Part shown: one piece after another, positions 23,528-34,300 of the stretch
Layout: every line of letters begins with the position of its first letter
Position numbering within the stretch: the first letter of the stretch is position 1
Assembly: GCF_021130785.1 (NCBI RefSeq)
Contig: NC_060212.1
Location: 144,587,001-144,651,000 of the forward strand
DNA: 64,000 bases
Origin: Homalodisca vitripennis
Lineage: Eukaryota > Arthropoda > Insecta > Hemiptera > Cicadellidae
Reading direction: 5' to 3'
Notes under the pieces: generated by a model
The model's input: the letters and a program-made list of their open reading frames with translations, nothing else
Told to the model about the DNA's origin: nothing
Database searches by the model: none
Made by a program: the position numbers and the translations under genes

Positions 23528-24280
23528 TTTTATTCTCAAGGGGATTATTCTATGAATGCAAAAAAATAAAATGTAGGCAAAAGAATTATTTTACTATTGT
23601 TACTAGTATCAGGATTAACAGATATTGACAGCTTTTATAATATTACTGTAAGCAGTAGCCAGTGTGTGAGGTCAGGGTGGCGAGTCAGCAGTCAGCATAT
23701 GGAAGGTCAACGCTTCACCATTGTGACATACATCAGGCCGTCTGTCTGTGAGCTGGAATGTTTCGTTGGAAGCAATGTATTGAGTAGCTGTGAGCTGGCA
23801 GTGAGTGTGACGTCACAGCTTGTATTGCCTTTCAGGTGGTCAGTGTCTATCTCTTTGATATAATAAAGGTTCAATTTAAGACATATATTTCACCAAATAG
23901 AAAATTTTACTCTGGAGTTAGATACAAGTTCTTTCTTCTGTGTAGTAATGGTGATGTGTAAAATATTGCTGCCTTTGAAAGTAGGTTAGCTTGTAGTGTT
24001 GATTGTGTTTCTAGTGTTTCTTTACTTTTGGTTGTGTAGCTTATAAGTCTATAATTAGAAGAGACTTACAGTTTACTTGATGTTGTAATGGTGAGTAGTT
24101 AGTAGGCTATTTGTTGGTTTAAACCACTAAAAAAACTTCACTTTTGATGGGAGCACTTTCACAGTTACTGATGAGTGTCCGCCATCTTGGATGGGTTTTT
24201 TTTTTTCATGTTTTATTCAAAATGTAAAAAGTTAGTATTTGCCAAAAGTAAAATAACGTTTATTTATTATTCACACCAAA
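23528..24280. other. Probable LINE 5' region and unassigned DNA
   Basis: Sequence up to about 23870 is GC-richer and may be the 5' untranslated region and internal promoter of the minus-strand LINE. The rest shows nothing recognisable. Confidence 0.35.
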
Positions 24281-24379
24281 GCACCAGAGGCAGCAAGGAC
24301 CTATGCACAAATGCATCAATATAACAATAATATTGTTATAACAATAATATATAACAATAACATAACAATATAACACAAG

Positions 24380-24676
24380 ACATGCATCTGATTACTGCCT
24401 GCCTCGCCATAGGCTCACAGCAACTGAAAAGAGTCCAAGCTATGCTGGCGCCAAGATGTGGAACGCACTTCCTGAAGACTTGAAAATGACGGACCGGAAA
24501 CACTTCAGACAAACCCTCAAGAACTGGCTACTGGATCGACCATTTTACTCGCTAAACGAATTCTACGGATGGAGGAACTAAGACCAACAAGACAACTAGA
24601 CCTAAACCTTTATTTGTTGACGCAATTACTAAAACTTAAAGTTTATGTAAATAAAGATGATTTGACTTTGACTTTA
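24380..24676 (+). mobile_element. 5'-truncated CR1-like LINE tail
   Basis: One frame from about 24380 reads LTATEKSPSYAGAKMWNALP, then LKNWLLDRPFYSLNEFYGW and a stop. This is the conserved C-terminal tail seen in related LINE copies at 18605-19004 and 40790-41030. The 3' end is AATAAAGATGATTTGACTTT and a second GACTTT, the same terminal repeat as the 18.5-kb copy. An AACAATA-rich stretch lies just before the coding remnant. Confidence 0.8.
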
Positions 24677-25140
24677 TCTTTGTATATATGTTTAGTTACT
24701 GTACTCTTTTTAGAACAAAATAATTAAAAAGGACATGTGTATGGAATATATATATATATATATACGTTAAATTGTATAAATGGCAATAGCCTTATTTTAA
24801 TTTCAATAAACATTGAATCACAAAAAGTGGACCTTTTAATTTTCTTAGTTAATGAGACACTCTTCAATGTTATGAATAACAATTGTAATTAAAGAAGAAT
24901 TACGTTAATACATTAGTTTGTATAACAACTTATGTAGGCAATGAAGTAATTTTAAAGCATTTATGCTATAACCTGGAGGTAACTTCTGTGTACGAGTTCT
25001 CAAGAGTTAACCATGAACACTTAAAAATATCTACCTGATATATGCCTACTTACATTTGAAAAATGTAATAGGACTCCATAATATTATATCATAAGTGCTT
25101 TTACTAAGTAGTAGTAAGATTTCAATTTTGAAAAGTGTGT
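24677..25140. other. Probable body of a decayed Helitron
   Basis: A short (AT)n run lies at about 24748-24765. Otherwise there is only AT-rich DNA leading to the Helitron terminus. The 5' end of that Helitron was not located. Confidence 0.3.
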
Positions 25141-25163
25141 GTGAAACCGCGGGTAAAAGCTAG
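25141..25163 (+). mobile_element. Helitron 3' terminus
   Basis: GTGAAACCGCGGGTAAAAGC followed by TAG forms the usual short hairpin (CCGCGG) and terminal CTAG at 25160-25163, followed by T. Closely similar ends occur at 35087-35110 and 60101-60127. Confidence 0.7.
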
Positions 25164-25995
25164 TGTATTTAATAGATTTGTAATAAAAATTTAAAAATAT
25201 ATGAAATTAAAATATAATTATAAATTTAAAAACCATTAAGTTTTAAATTGTATTTTATTTATCAGATCCAAAAGGCATAACAATGAATTTTGAAATATAA
25301 TGCATTTCTCTAATTACATCACTTGGAAATATTACCTTTGAAGGGAATAATATTTGCAAAAATATTTCTTAGGTTGTACATCCTTAACCCTTTGGGAAAG
25401 ACATATGCTTATACTGGTTACGTAGATATGATTAGTCACTCTTCATTGTTATGGGCTGTTCCAGTTATGAAAATATTCAACATATATTGTTGTCATGGTC
25501 TTCTGGTTCCTTTACTAAGAAAATAACACATTTCATTTTGTTTTGTTACTAGCAGAACTGAATTGGAATGTTGGAGCGTTTAGTCATTGTTTTCATTTGT
25601 CAGCTGTTAAATGTGAGGTTAGGAGTGTTGTTTCTTTTTGTTTAGTTGTGAGATCGATCGTAATGTTGTAAAAACTGTGGAATCTGTTGTTGCCTCGTTA
25701 TTAGGCAGTAATTACAAGTGTAATTCTGATATAGGTGATAGTGATTAAATTGTTGAAGACAATTATTTTCCTTGCTCTAAAACAGTTTGCCGATTTAAGG
25801 TTTGTACAAGGATGAAGAACTTGAAAAAGATGAAGGTTATTTGGATTATTTTACACCAATTGTACAGTACGTTTTGTTATTTATAAAGTAATTTTGTGTA
25901 CAGTGAATAGAAAAAAATCTAAATTCCCTAGGAAAAGAGAAGTGCAGAGTAAATGCCCGCAAAATCATATAGACCCTTACTCATATTATTTTCCT
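25164..25995. other. Non-coding, nothing recognised
   Basis: AT-rich DNA with short chance frames only. Confidence 0.45.
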
Positions 25996-25999
25996 TTAA

Positions 26000-27373
26000 C
26001 CCTTTGAGTGCCACGGGTAATTTCCGAAGGCTATGCATAAAGTGCTATGCTGTTTTTCGCATATTTGTAAGCTTTTGGGAAAAAGGCTGTTGTAAAATAA
26101 CTACTAAACAGATTTCCATAATTTTGTTGTTGTTTTTTTTCTTATTAAATGCAGAATATGATACATATCATTACAAATAAAATTTGATTTATAAAAATGT
26201 AAAAATTTCAGTATTTATAAAAAAAGTTTTTTACTTTTGTATAAAAAGTTAAGTTTCGACCTGATTTGTGTGTATATGGTATTTTTAAAATTTGTTTTCT
26301 TTATACCATGATAAAGGCCATATGATTCTAAATAAAACCCATGTGTTATATCTTATTCTAGAATTTTAAAAACATGGCATTATATGTATTAACAAAATGC
26401 TGCTGCCCGGTACCGACATTTTATAAACTGTACTTCATTTGTCAGAGTTTAGAAATTACTTAGTAATGATGTAGTTTTCCCAATAAATCTAAGAAAACAT
26501 TAATACAACACAACTAAATATGATTAGTACATTTAGAAACAAATACTTGCTAACATATTTACATAAAAGTTTACATTTACTAAATAATAACCCTAATAAT
26601 ATTTACACTGAAAATTCACGTTTTTCGCTTGAACACAACTCAGATCATACATTACTTTTGTAAAGAAATACAGTAAAATACTGTATAAGTTGCTATTTTA
26701 TTTTGTATTTACTCAAATGCTTGGTTATCGGCACATAAACAACAAGAAAGGCCGTTACGCAACACGGTACTCGTCCGCTACGTCGTGTGACTAGAAGACA
26801 GAATCATCGTACAGGTACTTATCACAGCCCACTATTTTTGGACGAGTTTTCCTTATCAGAGATCAAAATAAACTTCATTATACCTTCCTTCTTCCATAAT
26901 GAATCGAAAAATACTCGATGAGTCATACTTCCTATCTCCAAATCGTCTCCAAATTAGCACACCTGACTCGAATGACCTGACATTTTCGAATAATGAAACG
27001 TTGTTCTTATATTTTTTGATTTAATTGATTGTCGTAATAACTTGTAAATTCCAAAATAGGTTAAATAAAGTCAGTTGTTTTTAATACTGTAATTTATTTT
27101 GTCCCTGATAAGGAAAACTCGTCCAAAAATAGTGGCTTCTTGATAAGTACCCAAACAACATAAGTTTCACAGATAAAATAGTAGAGAAACAACATAAAAC
27201 TCGTATTTATTGATAGTTTGGAACCTATTGAATACAGCCATCTGATTATTTGGCCAATATAATCTTGTACTATATAAAATATTATCGAAATACGAAACGT
27301 CAAAATTGGCGACGCTGGCACTTTATGCACTTTTCGTACCGTCAAAATTAGCGACGCTGTGGCACTCAAAGGG
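26000..27373. mobile_element. piggyBac-like non-autonomous element with TTAA target sites
   Basis: The left end CCCTTTGAGTGCCAC is matched by GTGGCACTCAAAGGG at the right end, and TTAA lies directly outside both (25996-25999 and 27374-27377). TTAA duplication and a C-rich terminus are hallmarks of the piggyBac superfamily. The right subterminal region has two copies of CGTCAAAATTGGCGACGCTG or a one-base variant (27298 and 27341). No transposase is encoded. A smaller inverted-repeat element is nested at 26829-27136. Confidence 0.85.
26829..27136. mobile_element. MITE nested in the piggyBac-like element
   Basis: CCACTATTTTTGGACGAGTT and the bases through CCTTATCAG are repeated inverted at the right end (AACTCGTCCAAAAATAGTGG ending at 27136). 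The terminal repeats are about 45 bp with few mismatches. It could alternatively be an inner repeat of the host element, but a solo end at 17373-17403 outside any TTAA element argues for an independent family. Confidence 0.65.
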
Positions 27374-27929
27374 TTAATTTAGTTTTGAGGTTATTTTTTG
27401 ATAGGTGCATGAACATTTTTATTTATGTAAAAAACACTGTCATAATTTGGGTAAAGTATGTTAAATTCAGCTTAAAATAACTAAAGAATAATAACATTTT
27501 TCAAACATTAAAAAAATTATAACATATTACAACAATCTTATTACAAATACAGCATTTATTATTTAAATTAAAATTTTCCTGTAAAGACAGTGATAGAAAA
27601 ATTATTGCTCTACTTTTATAGATTTTGTTTTAGATAGATTTAACCAAAGTCTTATCATTTTTGCTCAATTTAATTGCTGCTACCGGTCCTGCAGAGGCCT
27701 TAATAAATACTTTCTCAATAGACTAAGAATTATGACTGAATTAATTACGACTGAGTTAAGAAAAAAAAAAATTAATAATGTAAACATTTGACTTTTACAC
27801 CTATATTTGAACATTTTCCACAGGTACACTCTTTGTCAGAGGGTTATTTATAATTGTTATTATATTTTCAGGAACTGAATAAAAAGATAATGTTATTAAA
27901 ACATCATATATTTATCTATATTATGTACA

Positions 27930-27935
27930 TTTATT
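27930..27935 (-). terminator. Candidate HMBS polyadenylation signal
   Basis: The minus strand reads AATAAA here, about 210 bases past the HMBS stop codon. Cleavage would fall near 27905-27920. It is the first canonical hexamer I found downstream of the stop, and no transcript evidence is available. Confidence 0.5.
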
Positions 27936-28143
27936 CCAGTAAAAATAAATTTAAAAAATCCAACAAACTTGTACACAGTATAACTTAGTGAACGATGCAA
28001 CAGTTGAAAAAAATATCAAAAAAGGTAAATCACAACAGTACTTACACCTAAACATAACCTAGTAATTAATGATTTGTAATGTACAAACCACCTCCACCTG
28101 GTACAAGAAATCCTAAAATGGATCAAAAAATTACAGGCCTAAT

Positions 28144-28321
28144 TCAGCTAATAGATGCGGTAACAAGTTTCTTGGCGGCGCACATGATTTCTAGGGCTCC
28201 GTCCCGAATAAGCTCTGCAGCAAGATCGGCTCCCAACTTCTCTGCAGCTTCCAGATCACGAGGACTGAGCAAGCCTTGGGCGACTCCCACAAACAACCGT
28301 GGCTCCCGATACGGACACTTT
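28144..28321 (-). CDS. HMBS: HMBS coding exon 7 with stop
   Basis: It is 178 nt long after the acceptor TTGCAG and ends at the TGA at 28146-28144. It encodes [36 protein letters not shown] and the C-terminus KLVTASIS, which is domain 3 of the enzyme. A 3' untranslated region of about 220 bases follows. Confidence 0.96.
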
Positions 28322-31300
28322 CTGCAAGTGACAACATTTATTGAGTAAAGTAAATATCCAAGGAAAGTGTTTGAGAATTGAAATAAGCTACTTAAGGTAA
28401 CAAATAGTGGTTAGGTCTATGTGAAATAGGTATGATACTCAAGAAGAACAGAGGAAGAACTCAAGAGATAGAATAAGGAACGAAATAACCAGAGAAAGAT
28501 TGAAGGTAGTTTCACTGCAAGAGACAATGGAAGGAAGAAGAATACAGTGGATGGGGCATGTGAAGAGGATGGGAGATAATAGAATGCCTAGAATAGCACT
28601 GGAGAAGGAGGAAGGAGGAAGAAGACCAAGAGGAAGACCGAGAGGAAGATGGGAGGACCAAGTGTGGAAAGACATAGAGAGAAGGGGACTACAGAAAATA
28701 CAGGTGGATGAAGAGGAGACCTGGAAGGATAGACTAAAGTGGAGGAGGCTGTGTACGACGACGACCCGTGAGAACGGAAACGTCTGACGATGATGATGAT
28801 GATGATGATGATGACTCAAGAAGAACAAGAAGAGGAAAGAATTGATTCTGTGATGATTACAATTTGAAACAATACTGTACATATAAACTCTTTGAGAAAT
28901 AGGCATTATTTTTGGATTCTGTTAATTTTATATCGATTTTATATATCAGATATCGAAGACTAAGTCACTACCTAACATTTACTATAAATTTAAAGACTGT
29001 TATAATGCTTACTTTAGTTGTATTTTGACAAAAGTAAGCTTCTAAGACCTTTATATGTATGTATGTTTTTTTCTTATCAGATGGGAAAAATATAGGAGAA
29101 GTTATATTTAACAATTTAATAAAGTTTTGAAAAAAAAAACCTAATTTTTTTACCCAAAACTTAAATATAATTACATTTTATTCACCAACTAGGTTAGCAT
29201 GCTAATGTAATTATTTATAACACTTTCTCTCAGTAATAATTGACTTTAGGTAGCATTGCATAATTTTACAACTAATCCAATACAATTAAACACCGCTATT
29301 TATTTACAGAGGAGGATGTACATTTTACTTTTTAACTGATTCAGTAAAATGTACATCCTCCTCTGTAAATAAATAGCAGTGTTTAATTATATTGGATTAG
29401 TTGTAAAATTATGCAATGCTACCTAAAGTCAATTATTACTGAGAGAAAGAGTGTTATAGTTAAAACATTTAAAATTGGTGATTTGAAATGTTTTGAATTT
29501 ATTATAAACTGTTCAGAGATAATATATTTGTTTCATCAATAATAAACTGAAGATTTTCTCTCAAGTCGAAAAGGTTAATAATTTATCTCAATTCATATTA
29601 TATATATACTTGATGAAATGTAATTGAAATTTCAATTTGTTTCAGTTTTTAATTTCATTGACAACCTTTTAATACATGTGATGATGTTCAAAAGTATTAT
29701 ACACATTAATAGGCCTATGAGGTTCTACTTCTACAACAAAGGCAGTACAAATACCTATAGTTAGATATTAAAGACAATTAGGTCAATAAATGACAATCCA
29801 TCAAGGGTAAAGAGGAACTGAGAGAGTATAGCAAAGATTCAAGAAGATGAAGATGACATACCTAGGAGGTTCGTAATCATCGTTGACGGGGTCAGAACGC
29901 AGTCTGCAAGTCGATGCTTGGCGCAATGTTTGGCTACCATCCAGACTCCACACTGCACCGGTGAGTGCCAGAGTACGCTCTCGCAGAGTTGACTGAACCG
30001 CAACAGGAGCTGAGCAGCCACCGCCTAGTGTACAGAGGAAGCTGCGCTCAGCCACCACTCGTGCAGTCGTTGCTCGGTGGTGTAAAGGCTCGAGGAGTGC
30101 CATTGTGGCTAGATCGTTCTCCCGACATTCAACAGCGAGCGCACCTTGCCCCACGGCGTACAACATTTCCTCACTTTCTAGTACCTGGATGTCCAAAAAT
30201 TCACATCTGCTATAAGTAGTTAAGTACTTTTTTAAAATCATAAAATATTTAAGGAGAAAAGAGATTAACTGGCAAAGATATTAATTAATAAAAAAATTGT
30301 CTCCATTACATTTTGTTAAATGGTATTCTGTATAGTAATACCATATGATGACATATTTTCAAAGTTATTTGCCATTTTATGAACCCTTTTGGCACAGTTG
30401 TTTGGACTTTCTTGAACAAACTATAAATATATTAAATGTTTAAAATGTTTAATGTTTAAATGTAGGAAAGCCTCAATATTTTAAAAAATTTTGGCCAGAT
30501 CTTTGTAATTTTTCACTCAAATGTTAATGAAAATCACAAGAAATTTAATATAACTTTGCAATTTATTTATTTTTGTATACTTAAATTCATTTATTACTGT
30601 AAAACAAAGAAATAAATGTCTCCAACCCTCAATTTCACTACACTGAGTTGTCAGTTTGACAACTTATCGTAGGTTTGAGATATCATATCACAATAAGCCT
30701 TTTCTACACAAAAATCAACTTTAGTGACATAAAAAAACCCACAAAATATACCCTGATAGGAAAAAAATCACTGATTTGTTTACTCATGCAACCATAACTG
30801 CAATCAGCTTAGAGAAGCCTGTTGGATATTGACGATATTGAGCAAATAAAACAACCGGCCCGAATAAAAATAAAACGAAAACATGTTCCTTGTTTTGTCT
30901 ATAACATTCCTTAATATATACTTCATCAGAATAATTCAAGAATTAGCCACAAGATAGATCCACATGACTGACTGTCGCAGCATGATATATAGACGTCAAA
31001 CCATATAATGAGGTTGTAAATCAATATATCAAACCATGTGAAAGGGCTAAATACAAAAAACCGATTTTATATTTTTCGAGCAGTTTATGTATAGTGCATA
31101 GTGCTTGCTTAACAGCTAAAAATAACTTAAAACACTATATAGATTAGTATTCTGTGCACAATTTAGTTGCCTTGTTTACTGGTCTTAATAACACCTAATT
31201 TGATTAGTATAATATGCAAATAAGCTATTGGTTTTTCTCAGATGCTAGGTTTAATGGTTTCTGTTGATCCACTGTACTGAATGTATGTTTATACAGGGTG

Positions 31301-34300
31301 TTTGAAAAGTATGGGTACGGCTTAATATTTTAAAAACCATAGGAGATAACATCTATAAACTTTGCACAGTGTCATATGGCTATGTAAACTATTTTTCCTT
31401 GCTATTACCATGACATGCCAACCATGGGGGGACGGCCCACAGAGGAAAACATGGAAATCTTAAATTGAAGCTTGGGTCGAGTGATACCTCATTTGAAAGA
31501 GCTCACTTAGTAGAGTTGAATGCCGCAAACCGCATCTCAAAAGGTTTATCCAATCAGAAATGGCGGGTTGTTTTAGGTACACATTGTGAAGTACATTATG
31601 CGCTGCCATTTCTGACTGGATCGTCGTATTCTGATGCGGTAGGCGGCGTTTCACTCTACTATCCAATGTGTTTTCACTGACTTTTATTAATTAGCAAATT
31701 ATGACATAAATTTATAACACAATAAATAAAACTAAAAAACATCGGTATTTCCATGTTTTTCCTCTGTGGGCCGTCCCCCCATGGTTGGCATGTCATGGTA
31801 ATAGCAAGGAAAAATAGTTTACATAGCCATATGACATTGTGCAAAGTTTATAGATGTTATCTCCTATGGTTTTTAAAATATTAAGCCGTACCCATACTTT
31901 TCAAACGTAAACTCATTTCCTTTTATTTCTAGTGAAAATTACAGAAAAAATAAAACTGTACTTGCTCAGCCTAAAAACTAAAGAATGCTTTTCAAGGATG
32001 AAAAGTATCAGTGTAGTATAATGTAATAAATATTACAAATGACTACTAAAATATTAGTTTTACATGAACAATACTCTATAATATGCATCATACTTGTATT
32101 TACTACCATACTCAAATCTTACATCCAAACCATAAACACATAGCGAGCTATTTTGAACTATTTCTCATGATAGTCTGACAATTACTTTTTTGTGTTTCTA
32201 GGTTAAAAATTATACATAACTTTAAGAGATAAGATTGTTTTAAGTAACACATATACTTTCTGTATATTTTTGAATTTTATAATTGATTAGTCAAGAAATT
32301 TATTGTAAACATATTTGGCCACTTCAGGAAGCACCTAAACACTCTAGGTTTACGAAATGAGGACTCGGAGTGTATACTCTGCAATAAGTCTGAAGAGACT
32401 GCAAAACACATAATACTGGACTGTGAGAGTCTGGGAGCAAGGAGAAGGGACTCTTTTCGGTGATAAACAACCAGGCGACGAACCAGATGTTAGTATCGGG
32501 GAAAAGCTTCTTAGCCTAATTAAGGGCACAAAGATAGGCTTACCCCTCTAACATCAAAGGGGCACACAATAAGCTCAGGTTGACGTGTGAGGATCTGTGA
32601 ATCCACCCCAATATACCCCAATGAAAAAAAAAAAACATATTTGTAAAAAATTTTAAAATAGAACATGTATTTTTTACAACCTACTTTAAAGCTGCAATCA
32701 TGAAAAGATATTAATTTTTGTATTTTTCACTTGAGACAAAAACATTACATAACTTTGCTGCCCTTTGATGTTTTGACCCCAAAATCAAAAGAATTCTTCC
32801 TTCAACCATGAGGAGGGACATACATGCTAAGGTTCAAGTCTTTGTGACCTTACTGTTATCGCACAGGCAGATAAACAAACAGACAACCACACGATTTTAA
32901 GAAGGACCCAACAGGTCCTTAAGAGTACGAATAATTACCCAGAACATTAAAAATTACACCAGTGTAAATGAAAATTTTTATTTTTTGACCAGATCCACAT
33001 TTGTATAGATTTTGGCACACTGAAAACAATAGACAGCGGAACATATATCTGATACCAAAACTCATGTATAATGCAACATTTGTGTAAAGTTCTAAAAAAA
33101 AATTTGATATCAGATACATATTTTTGTGTTATATTTCACTAACTAAATAATCTTAACTAACATAATGACAAGTTGCATGCATTAATACGTCCTGGGCAAG
33201 TACAAACATTAAAATGTGAAATGGTGTCATTTTACATTTAATTTAATTCCGTATTAAGTTATTTTTCAATGTCCAAATTTAACAGTGAACAATATGACAG
33301 AAGTAAAAGAATTAGCATGTTAAAAAATTGTAAAAATGTTAAATTTTAGGTTTACTTTATATTTACTGTTTCAAAAATAATTAAAGATTATTTTCTTTTG
33401 TAGATCTGAATTATCTCTTGGTATTTAAAAAAGAATTTTCGATCAAGTTTTATTTTCTAGTTATTTAATGAGTATAGTTTTCTTAACTAAACTACATAAG
33501 AAAAAATTATTTTTATGATGAGAAACTCGTTTCAAATGTTTTACACTGATACCAAATAATCTCAATGAGAACAGACCTGTCCAACCCTGTCTTCCCAGTC
33601 CATACGTGTAATACCAGCGAGTGCCAGAACAATTGCTGCGTACTTAGATTCCTCAGCTTCCAACTTGCGTAGCCGCGTGTTGAGATTGCCACGGATGTCC
33701 TCCACACGGAGGTGGGGGAAGTAGCGGCTTAGTTGGGCTGTGCGACGCAACGAACTGGTCCCTATGAAATAGTCTGTGTTAATTAACCCTTTGGCTGCCA
33801 GCGGCCGATATTTTCGGCCGGGTAAGACTAGTTGAAAACTGCCAGCGGCCGATATTTTCGGCCGGTTAAGACTGGCCGATATTTTCGGCCGAGTAAAAAC
33901 TATTTGAAAACTGCCAGCGGCCGAATTTATCGGCCTCTTCCTTTTGGCTTATAGCGCAGCTATTTAACCACCAATGTAATTCTTATAACATAAAAATAAT
34001 AGCTAAAGAGTGTTTTTATTTCATAAAATATCAGTTATTACGAAAATCTTACTTTATATAGTACGCCATGTAGAAGAACGACGTAATTGTGTGGCTGTTG
34101 GTCTGTCGTGAAACTGCCGGCTGCCGATGCCGTTGACAACAATATCATATCAACAACATCAACCTAATATCATGTAAAATAATTTGTAGTTTCATAGTTC
34201 ATAGTGTTTTTACTCGGAAAAAGCAATTTTTATTGCCATTGTTTCTCTTCAATCTTCTGTATCCAACTTCATTTGTAAGTATAATATTATAATTTATTTT

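Noticed and set aside
28439..28906. 155-residue minus-strand ORF rich in serine, histidine and leucine
   Set aside because: It is the antisense of a purine-rich LINE tail and a (GAT)n repeat; the sense strand has the recognisable RT tail.
29216..29458. A microRNA precursor
   Set aside because: The stem is far longer and more perfect than an animal microRNA hairpin, fitting a MITE or hairpin-siRNA source better.
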